A DNA stretch of 64,000 nt from Sporosarcina sp. ACRSM (GCF_022346545.1 NZ_JAKRNU010000002.1:62001-126000); one strand, 5' to 3'; counted from the first letter of the stretch, positions 7,802-17,140 are shown. Translations and numbers: made by a program. Notes: a model not told the origin generated them from the letters alone.

Positions 7802-8932
7802 TCAGCGGGTAATGGCCGCTTCCCTCTTTGTAAAATCCATTTCCGGATAATACGCGTCTTTCACTAACAGATTCGGTCCGAGGCAGTTGACTGCCGGACA
7901 GTGGCAACTGATGGATTTGGCAAGTGGGCGATCCAACCAGCGATCGAGCATCTCAGGCAATGAATCTTGTTGGATATTGCCCATTGGCGGTGTGTCTCCA
8001 AAATCCGTTACGATCACATCGCCAGTAAAAATATTGACGTTCAAGCGGGACCGACCATCCGGATCATTACGTACCGAAACGTTTTTACTACTATAAATTC
8101 GCTCCAACAGAGCTAAATCTTCTTCGTTATCACTGCATGGGTAGAACGGCAATGTGCCGAACAGCATCCACACATCTTCATTACGCGTCTCCAATAATTG
8201 GTGAATCGCTTTCCGCGTTTCATCCAATGAAAGCACTTCAAGTTGCGAAGCGAAATCACTTGGGTACATTGGATGCACTTCATGCCGGGCGCATTTCATC
8301 TCTTCGACGATTTGACGGTGGATATGTTCCAAATGTGGCAGTGTCCGTCTATTCAACATTGTCTCAGCTGAAACCATAACACCCGCTTCCGCCAAGGCGC
8401 GGCTATTGTCGATCATCCGTTGGAACTGCTCAGCACGTCGTTCCCGGGGCGGTTTTCGTTCCATATTGGCAAATCCGCCATCTACAAAGTCATCGATCGT
8501 TCCCCAGTTATGTGAGATGTGCAACACATCCAAATATGGTGCAATGGCCATGTAACGGTCAAGTGGCATGGTTAGATTCGAATTCATTTGCGTCCGCACG
8601 CCGCGTTCATGGGCGTATTTCAGTAATGGCAAAACATAATTCTCAACCGACTTTTTGGAGAACATCGGTTCACCGCCCGTAATGCTGATCGTCCGTAAAT
8701 GCGGAATCTCATCCAAGCGGGATGTCAGCAAATCGATCGGTAAAGCGTCCGGATCTTTATGTTGTAACATATAGCCGACTGCGCAATGTTCACAGCGCAT
8801 ATTGCATAAGTACGTCGTCGTGAATTCGATGCTTGATAAAGTCAATTTTCCATGTTCCTGTACGTCCAAATATGCTTCCCATGGATCATATGCAGGCGTC
8901 ATTGTTTTAAGCGTCATTTCATCAGTTTTCAT
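7802..8932 (-). CDS. yfkAB: Radical SAM/CxCxxxxC-motif protein YfkAB
   Basis: A 376-residue radical S-adenosylmethionine protein. The 4Fe-4S/SAM cysteines are in CNMRCEHC (residues 43-50), followed by the SAM-contact ISITGGEPMF segment near 83. The C-terminal CHCPAVNC is the CxCxxxxC signature defining the YfkAB group, probably a second cluster site. Length and both motifs agree with the family. AGGGGT precedes the ATG with about 11 nt spacing. It appears monocistronic, with its own terminator immediately after the stop. Its substrate is unknown. Confidence 0.9.
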   Translation of the reverse strand: MKTDEMTLKTMTPAYDPWEAYLDVQEHGKLTLSSIEFTTTYLCNMRCEHCAVGYMLQHKDPDALPIDLLTSRLDEIPHLRTISITGGEPMFSKKSVENYVLPLLKYAHERGVRTQMNSNLTMPLDRYMAIAPYLDVLHISHNWGTIDDFVDGGFANMERKPPRERRAEQFQRMIDNSRALAEAGVMVSAETMLNRRTLPHLEHIHRQIVEEMKCARHEVHPMYPSDFASQLEVLSLDETRKAIHQLLETRNEDVWMLFGTLPFYPCSDNEEDLALLERIYSSKNVSVRNDPDGRSRLNVNIFTGDVIVTDFGDTPPMGNIQQDSLPEMLDRWLDRPLAKSISCHCPAVNCLGPNLLVKDAYYPEMDFTKREAAITR

Positions 8933-9013
8933 TTTATAACTACCCCTATATCAAGTATTGGATACTAGAATAGTATGCACGTCAATCGGGACTTACGCAA
9001 GGGCATTGCAAAG

Positions 9014-9044
9014 CCCCATTCGCAAAATGAATATACAAATGGGG
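9014..9044. terminator. Weak candidate terminator after the DUF4179 gene
   Basis: CCCCATT (9014-9020) pairs with AATGGGG (9038-9044). The loop is long (17 nt) and a short T-run (TTTTAT) follows only on the plus strand, so this is uncertain. Confidence 0.35.
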
Positions 9045-9101
9045 TTTTATCATCCTAAAAGCCGGTTCCTTTTAAGTGTTTAATAATCGGGGGCTAGAAG
9101 C

Positions 9102-10406
9102 CTATTCATTAAGCGGAATATCCATTTCCACCTTACCGTCCAAATACAGTGGGTAGCTATTAATATTGAATCGAATTGGATTCATTTCATGCTCAAAATC
9201 AAGGGTTGACACAGCTGTGACATAAGGCGCCTCACTACTAACACGCATTTCAATCAGATTACTACTGATATCATTGCCTTCTTGGTCCTCAATTTCACCC
9301 AATAGTTGCCAACCTGCGGATGGATAAGTGACTGCCAATGTATTGGACGATGGAACTTGAACATCGATATCCAGTTCACTTGGCACATACAGCACTTTCT
9401 GTTGCTCAAAATCGACCTCAATATAGTCCGATCCTTTTGGAAGTGCTTCAATCCCTTCCATTGCTAATGTTAATTTTTTTGGCTGTCTGAAGTAATTACT
9501 TTGCATAGAGATGCTTACTTCATCGTCACGTAAATTGCGGACCCCACCAGCGCCATTTATTAGTTGACCCCAAGTTTCACCATTCTCATCAATCAACCGA
9601 GCCGATGTGAATTTTAGTAATCGCATTGTGTTTTGTTCGTCAGTAGCTAGTCGGATTTCGGCACGTAACGGTGAAATTTTCAACTGCTTAACGTCAATGG
9701 TTTGACCGTCTACGACAACGGATCGGTTCAATTCATAGACTTTCGGTTCTTTAATAGGATTGGTGAGTGTAAATGGCACGGTGAACTTTGTCTTTGCTGC
9801 ATCACTCAAATGCAAATGAAACTCAAATGACATGTTATCATACGATAAATCATCGATAGATGTAATTTCAACTTTGTCTTCCTGTACAGTCCTTTTACCC
9901 GTTCGGGAGATGGCGTAAGGACTTACGACACCAAACGGAACACCTTGTTGCGTCACCTCTAGAGTAGTGATACTTATTTTGGAAAGATCCGAGGGGGATT
10001 CCAGCTTATAGAAGATCGTCATGCCCGAATGATCCGCTACGACACTCCGTAAAGTCAACGTATAGTCGCCCTCTGTTTGTACAATTCCAAGATCTTCATA
10101 ATAATCATTGTCGACAATGTCATGGATTCCTTTATCAACAGCAATCATGCCCACAACAGAAGCAAACCCCGGGATTTTAGCCATGGCTTCCGCAACTACG
10201 GGGGAAATGCGAATCGATGTTACAAACAACAGCAATACAATGGTAGCGGCACTTACGAGTGAGTACAGACGGCGCTTGTTCTTCCTTGCCATTCGATGAC
10301 GCTGCACAGCCTGTGTACGTGCATGATGTAAGGCTTTTCTAGGGATTTCGATCGCATCCAATTCCTCTGTTAGCTTCTGCCAGTCCTGCTCATTTAAGTT
10401 CGTCAT
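9102..10406 (-). CDS. DUF4179 anti-sigma factor
   Basis: A 434-residue protein with a short N-terminal cytoplasmic part (about 1-48), one membrane helix near 48-66 (LYSLVSAATIVLLLFV) and a large extracellular strand-rich domain beginning with the DUF4179 segment (MAKIPGFASVVGMIAVDKGI). This is the architecture of membrane anti-sigma factors paired with ECF sigma factors. Its ATG directly follows the TAA of the sigma gene (TAAATG) and its ribosome site AAAAAGGGGG is inside the sigma coding end, so expression is coupled. It is inferred to hold the sigma factor at the membrane until an envelope signal releases it. Confidence 0.85.
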   Translation of the reverse strand: MTNLNEQDWQKLTEELDAIEIPRKALHHARTQAVQRHRMARKNKRRLYSLVSAATIVLLLFVTSIRISPVVAEAMAKIPGFASVVGMIAVDKGIHDIVDNDYYEDLGIVQTEGDYTLTLRSVVADHSGMTIFYKLESPSDLSKISITTLEVTQQGVPFGVVSPYAISRTGKRTVQEDKVEITSIDDLSYDNMSFEFHLHLSDAAKTKFTVPFTLTNPIKEPKVYELNRSVVVDGQTIDVKQLKISPLRAEIRLATDEQNTMRLLKFTSARLIDENGETWGQLINGAGGVRNLRDDEVSISMQSNYFRQPKKLTLAMEGIEALPKGSDYIEVDFEQQKVLYVPSELDIDVQVPSSNTLAVTYPSAGWQLLGEIEDQEGNDISSNLIEMRVSSEAPYVTAVSTLDFEHEMNPIRFNINSYPLYLDGKVEMDIPLNE

Positions 10407-10904
10407 TTACAGTCCCCCTTTTTCAATGAGTACGCGTAATCTTCTTAATGTTGTGTGTAGCCTTGATTTCACAGTACCTTCAGGAATTTGTTTCAGCTGT
10501 GCAATGTCCCTGTTCTTCATATCCTGAAAATATTTCAGGTAAATCAATTCCTGTTGTTCCTTTGGCAAACTTGCGATGATATCAGCCATTTCAAATGGTT
10601 GGTGATCGTTCGATGCAATGTCTACCTCCTGATTGTAGATAAATTTCTCTTGCTTCTTTCTCATATCTAAACAAATATTAATGAGTACACGAACAAGCCA
10701 TGTTGCTATGTATGTGGGTTCTTTTACGCTATGAATCTTTTTTAAAGCTCGATACGTCAGCTCTTGTACCGCTTCAACAGCATCGTGCTCGTTTTTCAAA
10801 TATGCATAGGCCGTACGATAGAGCGTAGCTTCATGTTGCGCCAAAAGCTCCACGATCGCCCGTTCATCACCCGCAATGGCTCTTTTCGCCAAATCAATTT
10901 CCAA
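10407..10904 (-). CDS. ECF-subfamily RNA polymerase sigma factor
   Basis: A 165-residue sigma-70 family protein of ECF size. Region 2 is visible as DAVEAVQELTYRALKKI...TWLVRVLINICLD (residues 41-79). Region 4 is visible as LPKEQQELIYLKYFQDMKNRDIA followed by IPEGTVKSRLHTTLRRLR, the helix-turn-helix that reads the -35 element. The start is TTG at 10904, with AGGGGGGTGAGGGG in front. The anti-sigma gene follows with no gap. A candidate ECF-type promoter lies directly upstream (10928-10955), suggesting autoregulation. It resembles SigY/SigV-type factors, but the exact group cannot be fixed by eye. Confidence 0.9.
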   Translation of the reverse strand: MEIDLAKRAIAGDERAIVELLAQHEATLYRTAYAYLKNEHDAVEAVQELTYRALKKIHSVKEPTYIATWLVRVLINICLDMRKKQEKFIYNQEVDIASNDHQPFEMADIIASLPKEQQELIYLKYFQDMKNRDIAQLKQIPEGTVKSRLHTTLRRLRVLIEKGGL

Positions 10905-10927
10905 CCCCTCACCCCCCTGTTACCTAT

Positions 10928-10955
10928 TAGACAGTTCAACATGACAAATCGTTCA
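10928..10955 (-). promoter_or_regulatory. Candidate autoregulatory ECF promoter
   Basis: On the minus strand TGAACG (10950-10955) is followed after 16 nt by TGTCTA (10928-10933), resembling ECF promoters (TGAAC-type -35, CGTC-type -10). It would give a leader of about 15-20 nt before the TTG start of the sigma gene. Inference from motif and position only. Confidence 0.5.
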
Positions 10956-10975
10956 TTTTATTTTCTTAAAAATAA

Positions 10976-11018
10976 AAAATACCTCATCCAATAAGCTAAC
11001 TTATGGATGAGGTATTTT
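10976..11018 (-). terminator. Terminator of the TCS-ABC exporter unit
   Basis: A perfect 15-bp stem, AAAATACCTCATCCA (10976-10990) with its complement (11004-11018), is followed on the minus strand by a TTTTTTATTTTT tract. It begins 6 bp after the exporter stop. Confidence 0.85.
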
Positions 11019-11023
11019 CGCCA

Positions 11024-12883
11024 TTATATAGCCGGCTTATTGGAAAACTGACTGTTGTACAGCTCCGCATAAAAACCATTTTCCTGTAACAACTGCTCAT
11101 GTGTTCCTTGTTCAATGACTTTCCCTTGATCCATCACGACAATGATATCGGCATCTCTGATGGTTGACAAGCGATGGGCAATAACAAAGCTCGTGCGCCC
11201 TTCCATTAACCGGTTCATCGCTTGTTGAATCAGCACTTCTGTCCGTGTATCCACGCTTGACGTCGCTTCGTCCAAAATCATAATCGGAGGATTTGCCAAA
11301 ACCGCACGGGCAATGGTGATGAGTTGCTTTTGTCCTTGTGAAATATTAGATGCTTCCTCATTCAAAACCGTATCATAGCCATCCGGTAACGTCCGGATGA
11401 AATGATCAGCATGCGCCGTTTTGGATGCGGCAAAAATTTCTTCATCTGTTGCGCCTTCTTTACCGAAAGCGATATTGTCTTTAATCGTTCCATTAAAGAG
11501 CCATGTATCTTGTAGCACCATTCCAAAAGTCGTTCGAAGATCCTCGCGCGACATCTCTCTTGTATTGAATCCGTCAATAGTGATCTTCCCGCCATTCAAC
11601 TCATAAAAGCGCATCAATAAGTTGATCAACGTCGTTTTTCCTGCCCCGGTCGGCCCCACGATGGCGACCGTTTGACCTGGGCGTACGTTAAGATTCATAT
11701 TTTCGATTAACAAGTCGTCTCCATAACCGAAGTCAACCTGCTCAAATGCAACCGCACCCTCAGCACGTGTTAAATGCACGACCGTTTCCTCTTGCACTTC
11801 TTCAGCTTCATCCAAAATTTCAAACACGCGTTCAGCCGCAGCAATGGTCGACTGAATGACATTCGCAATATTGGCCGTCTGCATGATTGGCTGCGTGAAT
11901 TGGCGTGTATACGTAATGAAAGCTTGAATATCCCCGATTGAAATTGCGCGCTGTGTCACCAAAATACCGCCTACCACACAAATGACAACATAACTTAAGT
12001 TCCCGATCAACGACATCATCGGCATAATAATGCCTGAAATGAATTGCGCTTTACGGCCAGCGTCATACAATTGTTCGTTCACTTCATCAAACTCGGCAAC
12101 AGCTTTCTTTTCATGATTAAACGCTTTGACAACTTGATGGCCTGTATACATTTCTTCGATATGGCCATTCAATTGACCGAGTGTCCGTTGTTGATCGGCA
12201 AAATGCTTTTGGGATCTTTTCAAAATCGGGCGAATGCCGAACATCGATAACGGTAAACTGACAAGCGCAATTAACGTCAATACGGGACTGATATATAGCA
12301 TCATCCCAAGAATCCCGACAATCGTCACGATGGAAGTGATAAATTGCGTCAAGCTTTGCTGCAACGTACTTCCGATCGTATCAATGTCATTTGTCACCCG
12401 GCTTAATGTTTCTCCGATCGGCCGCCCATCATAATATTTGAGTGGTAGCTTTTTCAATTTGCCGTTGACATCTTCCCGGAGATCATACACTGTTTTTTGC
12501 GCCACGCTCGACATGATAAATTGCTGGATATAGCTAAATAGACTACTGATCACATACAAACCTGCCAGCAAAAGGAGTAGTTTACCGATAGCATTAAAAT
12601 CGATGGCCGCTCCTGGGACGCCCATGAATTTGCCGTAAGCCCCTTCAAATAATTCGGTAATCGCATTCCCCATTATTTTAGGGCCAATGACCGAAAACAC
12701 CGTACTTAAAATAGCTGTCAACAAAACAGCGATTAAATGCTTACGCCGCGGTTTTAAATAACCGATCAGACGTCGTAACGTGCCTTTAAAATCCTTGGCT
12801 TTTTGCCCAGCCATCATCATATTTCCCCCACCAGGTCCCATGGGGGCTCCGCCTTGTGGGCGTGATCGTTTATGCTCACTCAT
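11024..12883 (-). CDS. ABC exporter half-transporter (subunit with canonical Walker B)
   Basis: A 619-residue protein with an N-terminal six-helix exporter domain (about 40-340) and a C-terminal nucleotide-binding domain. Walker A is GPTGAGKTT and Walker B is MILDEATS with the catalytic Glu, but the ABC signature is ISQGQ rather than SGGQ. The partner gene 5' to it has the opposite pattern, typical of heterodimeric multidrug exporters such as BmrCD/LmrCD/YfiBC with one degenerate ATP site. The N-terminus (about 1-35) is Gly/Met-rich. The start overlaps the partner's stop (ATGA). Substrate is unknown; the upstream two-component system suggests an antimicrobial compound. Confidence 0.9.
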   Translation of the reverse strand: MSEHKRSRPQGGAPMGPGGGNMMMAGQKAKDFKGTLRRLIGYLKPRRKHLIAVLLTAILSTVFSVIGPKIMGNAITELFEGAYGKFMGVPGAAIDFNAIGKLLLLLAGLYVISSLFSYIQQFIMSSVAQKTVYDLREDVNGKLKKLPLKYYDGRPIGETLSRVTNDIDTIGSTLQQSLTQFITSIVTIVGILGMMLYISPVLTLIALVSLPLSMFGIRPILKRSQKHFADQQRTLGQLNGHIEEMYTGHQVVKAFNHEKKAVAEFDEVNEQLYDAGRKAQFISGIIMPMMSLIGNLSYVVICVVGGILVTQRAISIGDIQAFITYTRQFTQPIMQTANIANVIQSTIAAAERVFEILDEAEEVQEETVVHLTRAEGAVAFEQVDFGYGDDLLIENMNLNVRPGQTVAIVGPTGAGKTTLINLLMRFYELNGGKITIDGFNTREMSREDLRTTFGMVLQDTWLFNGTIKDNIAFGKEGATDEEIFAASKTAHADHFIRTLPDGYDTVLNEEASNISQGQKQLITIARAVLANPPIMILDEATSSVDTRTEVLIQQAMNRLMEGRTSFVIAHRLSTIRDADIIVVMDQGKVIEQGTHEQLLQENGFYAELYNSQFSNKPAI

Positions 12884-14604
12884 GCGCTCTCCTCCTCTGA
12901 GATCTGTGACTCGACGATTTCACGATAGACCGTATTATTTTCCAGCAGTTCTTGATGCGCACCGATACCGGCAACTTCGCCTTTTTCCAATACGATGATC
13001 CGATCAGCATCCATGACCGTGCTCACTCGCTGTGCAACGATGATAACGGTCGCTTCTCTCGTTTCATCCTTCAGAGCGGCCCGCAATTGCGCATCCGTTT
13101 TATAGTCAAGCGCGGAAAAGCTATCGTCAAAAATGTAGAGGTCAGGTTTCCGAACTAATGCACGTGCAATGGATAGACGCTGTTTTTGACCACCCGAAAC
13201 ATTCGTTCCTCCTTGTGCAATAACAGTGTCATAACCGTCTTTCATGTTCAGTATAAAATCCTCCGCTTGCGCAATGCGTGCAGCATGTTCGATTTCAGAT
13301 TGTGTGGCATCTTGTTTCCCGAAACGGATATTGTCTGCAATCGTTCCTGAAAACAGCAATGCTTTTTGCGGTACGAAACCGATTTTCGAACGCACTTCCT
13401 CTTGCGAAGATTCTCGAATATCAACACCATTGACCCGGATTGTCCCCGCAGTCACGTCGTAAAAACGGGGTATCAGGTTGATCAGCGTTGTTTTACCGGA
13501 ACCTGTTCCCCCGATAATAGCCGTCACTTCCCCCGATTTCGCGGTAAAACTGATGTCCGATAAGGCAGGTTCCTCGGCTCCTGGATAGCTGAATGATACA
13601 TTGTCAAACTCAAGTGTTCCCCGCTCTTTATCCGCTTTTTGGGTACCTTCATCCAAAAAAGTCGGTTGCATGGCGAGCACTTCATTGATCCGGTTCGCGG
13701 ACACAGAAGCACGCGGCACCATGATAAACATCATAGAAGCCATGACAAGAGCGAACATGATTTGCATGACATATTGAATAAACGCCATTAAATCACCGAT
13801 TTGCATACCGCCATTGTCAATTCGAATGCCCCCGAACCAAATGACACCCACAACCGTCAAATTCATCACTAACATCATGACCGGCATCAAAATTGCCATC
13901 ACTTTATTCACTTTAATTGAAACATCGGTCAAGTCCTTATTGGCTTTCTGAAGACGGACCTGCTCTTGTTTTTCGCGGTTAAACGCACGGATGACACGGA
14001 TACCAGTCAAATTTTCACGCATGACAAGGTTCAATCGATCCAACCGGTTTTGCACCATTTTAAATAGCGGCACGCCTTTATAGAGAATGAGCAAAACGGA
14101 AGCGGCGAGGACAGGGATCGTGGCGACGATGATCAACGATAATTTGGCATCCTTCGAAACAGCCATGATTAAGCCGCCGACAAACATGATCGGCGCACTG
14201 GCGACCATACGAAGCAGCATCATGATGACTTGCTGAACTTGCGTAATATCATTCGTCGTTCTTGTAATTAAAGAAGCAGTCCCGATTTTCTCAGCATCTT
14301 GAAGTGAAAAACTCTCTACATGCTGAAAGACTTTCCGACGGATATCCCGCCCGAAACCCATCGCAGCTTTTGAAGAATAATAGCTCGCCGCAATAGAGGC
14401 GATCGCGCCGACTGCAGCGACTAACAGCATGATTCCTCCAATTTTCCAAATGTAAGGGATGTCTCCAATGACGACCCCTTTGTCAATAATATCCGCCATT
14501 AATGTGGGTAAAAATAGGTCTGCCATTGATTGCGCGAAAACGAGCATAAGTATTATAATGACAAGCCATTTATAGGCGGATAAATGTTTCAGTAATTTTA
14601 CCAT
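12880..14604 (-). CDS. ABC exporter half-transporter (subunit with degenerate Walker B)
   Basis: A 574-residue half-exporter with transmembrane helices in about residues 1-310 and a nucleotide-binding domain after 330. Walker A is GGTGSGKTT and the signature is the canonical VSGGQKQR. The Walker B region reads LYIFDDSFSALD, with Asp where the catalytic Glu is normally found. This is the degenerate-site half of a heterodimer, complementing the downstream gene. It starts 37 bp after the histidine kinase stop, making a four-gene unit RR-HK-ABC-ABC on the minus strand. Function: ATP-driven export, substrate unknown. Confidence 0.9.
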   Translation of the reverse strand: MVKLLKHLSAYKWLVIIILMLVFAQSMADLFLPTLMADIIDKGVVIGDIPYIWKIGGIMLLVAAVGAIASIAASYYSSKAAMGFGRDIRRKVFQHVESFSLQDAEKIGTASLITRTTNDITQVQQVIMMLLRMVASAPIMFVGGLIMAVSKDAKLSLIIVATIPVLAASVLLILYKGVPLFKMVQNRLDRLNLVMRENLTGIRVIRAFNREKQEQVRLQKANKDLTDVSIKVNKVMAILMPVMMLVMNLTVVGVIWFGGIRIDNGGMQIGDLMAFIQYVMQIMFALVMASMMFIMVPRASVSANRINEVLAMQPTFLDEGTQKADKERGTLEFDNVSFSYPGAEEPALSDISFTAKSGEVTAIIGGTGSGKTTLINLIPRFYDVTAGTIRVNGVDIRESSQEEVRSKIGFVPQKALLFSGTIADNIRFGKQDATQSEIEHAARIAQAEDFILNMKDGYDTVIAQGGTNVSGGQKQRLSIARALVRKPDLYIFDDSFSALDYKTDAQLRAALKDETREATVIIVAQRVSTVMDADRIIVLEKGEVAGIGAHQELLENNTVYREIVESQISEEESA

Positions 14605-14641
14605 TTCTCAAACTCTCCTTACTCTATAGATTCTCCAACCA

Positions 14642-15682
14642 TTACTCCGTCCCTAACGGTAAAGTAACAGTAAACGTCGTTCCTTCATCCAATTGACTCT
14701 GGACATGAATCGAACCGTCGTGCATGTCGATGATCTTTTGGGTAATGGATAAACCTAATCCGCTGCCCCCTAACGTACGGTTCCGTGATTTATCCACTTT
14801 ATAGAAGCGTTCAAATATATGCGCTTGATCTTCCTTGCTCATGCCCATTCCCGTATCCGCAATCGACACGACCGCTGTATCTGCTTGCTTGTAAAGCAGG
14901 ACTGTCAAGTTTCCACCATCCGGGGTGAACTTGATGCTATTGGTAATGAGATTAATCCACACTTGGCTCATCAACTCTCCGTCGGCGATAATTTCGACTT
15001 CATCCAGAAAAATATCCAATTCCAACGATTTATTCAGCCATTGCGGTTCGCACGATAAAATGACGTCACGAACCTGTTTATCCAATCGATATAAGATCGG
15101 TTCGAAAGGATGATGTCGGGACTCGATGGATGTCAGCTTCAACAGATTATCGCTCAAATTGGCTAATCGCCTGCTTTCCGTCTCAATGATCCCAAGATAA
15201 TGTTGACGTTCTTCCATCGTCAAATCAGATTGTTTTAACACATTAGCAAAACCGCTAATCGAAGCAAGTGGTGATTGGATTTCATGCGAAACATTGGAGA
15301 TGAACTCTTGGCGTAGCTCCTCCATCTGATTTAGCTCCTCTGCCATCTCGTTGATGCCTTCTACGATTTTGCCGAAAGGATGATCCTTTTTATGTTCAAA
15401 TTGATTGGCTAACTTGAAATTATAATCGCCTTTGGAAATCCTTTTCATAGCATCAATCATCACTGTAAAAAAATCCATCCGCTTGGGATGCGCAAACTTT
15501 GAAATCGTCCACACCGTGGCAATGAAGAGTAAAATCATGACAAACAAAGTCAGCAATCCTCTGGAAAAATCACTTGTGTTCATGTTCCATTCTTTATATA
15601 GAAACGATGTCCCGACATATGCCACAGACCAAAAGACGACAAAGCCAGCGACCATCGCCCCTAACCGTAAAACTTTGCTCAT
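14642..15682 (-). CDS. Sensor histidine kinase with minimal extracellular loop
   Basis: A 346-residue kinase with two membrane helices (about 7-28 and 42-62) separated by only about 12 residues, so there is no real extracellular sensor domain. A HAMP-like linker follows. The H-box SHEIQSPLA places the phospho-accepting His at residue 133, and the ATPase domain carries NLITNSIKF, DTGMGMS and GGSGLGLSI. It resembles B. subtilis YclK/PhoR-type kinases. The start overlaps the response regulator stop (ATGA). With no sensor loop it may sense within the membrane or through the exporter encoded downstream, by analogy with intramembrane-sensing kinases. Confidence 0.9.
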   Translation of the reverse strand: MSKVLRLGAMVAGFVVFWSVAYVGTSFLYKEWNMNTSDFSRGLLTLFVMILLFIATVWTISKFAHPKRMDFFTVMIDAMKRISKGDYNFKLANQFEHKKDHPFGKIVEGINEMAEELNQMEELRQEFISNVSHEIQSPLASISGFANVLKQSDLTMEERQHYLGIIETESRRLANLSDNLLKLTSIESRHHPFEPILYRLDKQVRDVILSCEPQWLNKSLELDIFLDEVEIIADGELMSQVWINLITNSIKFTPDGGNLTVLLYKQADTAVVSIADTGMGMSKEDQAHIFERFYKVDKSRNRTLGGSGLGLSITQKIIDMHDGSIHVQSQLDEGTTFTVTLPLGTE

Positions 15683-16353
15683 TCCATTCCCTCAAGACGG
15701 TAGCCTAATCCCCGAATGGTACGGATTTTGAAGCCGCTGAACGTCTCCGGGAAACGCTCGCGCAATCGGTTAATATGCACATCGACCGTTCGATCCGTTC
15801 CTTCATAATCAAAACCCCATATATCTTCAATTAGTTGTTCCCTCGAAAATGTCTTCCCCGGATAACTGGCTAATTTAAAAAGCAACTCAAATTCCTTCAT
15901 TGGCAACTCCACACGCCTATTTTCCACCAACACTTCATATGTATTGCGATCCATCAACAGCCCTCCGATTTGAACGGTCTGTGAAATGGCAATCCGATAG
16001 CGTTTTAGTAATGCTTTTACACGCGCAACCAACTCCGCAGGTTCGAATGGCTTCACGAGATAATCATCGGTTCCCAATTCAAATCCCTTCACTTTTTGCG
16101 TCGTGTCGCCTTTGGCCGTCAGCATTAGCAATGGAATATCGTACTGTTTCCGGATTTCTCGGCATAATTCCCACCCGTCCATATTTGGCATCATAATATC
16201 CAAAATGACCAGATCTGCCTTCATTGACTCAAGCGTCGCCAATGCTTCCACCCCATCAGATGCTTCTACAATTTCAAAGCCCGCAGGACGCAAGAAAAGC
16301 CCGACCAATTCCCGCATATGCGGATCATCATCCACGATCAATATATTTGTCAT
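15679..16353 (-). CDS. OmpR/PhoB-family response regulator
   Basis: A 224-residue regulator. The receiver domain has the acidic pocket IVDDD at residues 6-10, phospho-acceptor Asp52 in LVILDIMMP, and the conserved Lys in DDYLVKPFEP. The C-terminal winged-helix domain carries RTVDVHINRLRERF. I start at the ATG at 16353, which yields the normal receiver N-terminus MTNILIVDDD; upstream in-frame starts would add an implausible 75 residues. It overlaps the kinase gene by 4 bp. It likely controls the exporter genes downstream and perhaps itself. Confidence 0.92.
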   Translation of the reverse strand: MTNILIVDDDPHMRELVGLFLRPAGFEIVEASDGVEALATLESMKADLVILDIMMPNMDGWELCREIRKQYDIPLLMLTAKGDTTQKVKGFELGTDDYLVKPFEPAELVARVKALLKRYRIAISQTVQIGGLLMDRNTYEVLVENRRVELPMKEFELLFKLASYPGKTFSREQLIEDIWGFDYEGTDRTVDVHINRLRERFPETFSGFKIRTIRGLGYRLEGME

Positions 16354-16672
16354 GCGTGAGTCCCTACTTTCTCTGTTTGTCGATACGCTCATTTTATAAG
16401 TTCTATATAAACGGAATATAAACAAAATCCGACCTTGCACAGAAAAAATATAAATACGTTGTAGTATGTGCGATACCTCCTCAAGCGCACAACTAAACCA
16501 ATTCACTTGGATGAATTCAAATATAGTTGCATTATACAAGTATTTACTTTCATTATCTTGATGAACTACTGCTATCAATCGACAAGCATTTGCAATTTAT
16601 AAAAGACGAATTTTCAATACTTGCACATTGCAACTATTAGATGGGACGTCAATTATAGAACGTAAATTCGAC
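16354..16672 (-). promoter_or_regulatory. Intergenic control region with two candidate MarR operators
   Basis: This gene-free 319-bp stretch holds two 13-bp near-palindromes: TTGCATTATACAA at 16527-16539 and TTGCACATTGCAA at 16621-16633. The first overlaps a TATAAT-type -10 for the leftward operon. A third, similar site lies in the promoter of the marR-like gene at 17126-17140, and the two TATAAT sites share the 10-mer ATTATACAAG. Inferred role: the MarR protein represses both its own gene and the RR-HK-ABC operon. Confidence 0.5.
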
Positions 16673-17101
16673 TTATCCCTTCTCTTCCCCTATGCTTTCT
16701 TGTAATTTTCCATCCAAAGCTTGTAAAGAACGAAGAACAGTTTCTCGCTCGAAATCGTTCATCGTCGCGAAGGCACTTTCCATTTTAGCCGTAATGATGT
16801 CATTGATGGCATCTACCATTTGTCTTCCTTTCTCAGTCAAAGAAAGGATATGAATCCGCCGATCCCCTTCAAATGGCGTCCTTGCGACCAATTCTTTCTT
16901 TTCCAATGTCCTGATCTGCCGGGAAAACGTCGTAATATCCATATCGACAGCATCGGCGACCATTTGCATCGATGGTTTCGACAATAGCGATAACTCATAA
17001 ATAATCGCGCTTTGAACCGTGGAAATATTACCGCAGCTTGCTTTATGAATACTTTGCATACTCTTCGATAATGAATAAAAAATAGGTACGATCCTTTCCA
17101 T
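16673..17101 (-). CDS. MarR family transcriptional regulator
   Basis: A 142-residue winged-helix regulator of typical MarR length. The recognition region MQMVADAVDMDITTFSRQIR (about 46-65) is followed by a beta-wing with FEGDRRIHILSLTEKG. The N- and C-terminal helices would form the dimer interface. AGGGGGC lies upstream of the ATG. It stands directly upstream of, and in the same direction as, the two-component/ABC exporter unit, 319 bp away. MarR proteins usually repress neighbouring efflux genes and are released by ligands or oxidants; a candidate operator covers its own -10. Confidence 0.9.
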   Translation of the reverse strand: MERIVPIFYSLSKSMQSIHKASCGNISTVQSAIIYELSLLSKPSMQMVADAVDMDITTFSRQIRTLEKKELVARTPFEGDRRIHILSLTEKGRQMVDAINDIITAKMESAFATMNDFERETVLRSLQALDGKLQESIGEEKG

Positions 17102-17125
17102 TATGAACGCCCCCTACCAACTCTT

Positions 17126-17140
17126 TTGTCAATTATACAA
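17126..17140 (-). promoter_or_regulatory. Candidate -10 and operator of the marR-like gene
   Basis: On the minus strand TTGTATAATTGACAA contains a perfect TATAAT and is an imperfect 15-bp palindrome. It closely resembles the site at 16527-16539, 600 bp downstream. The start codon follows about 25 bp later. Confidence 0.5.
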
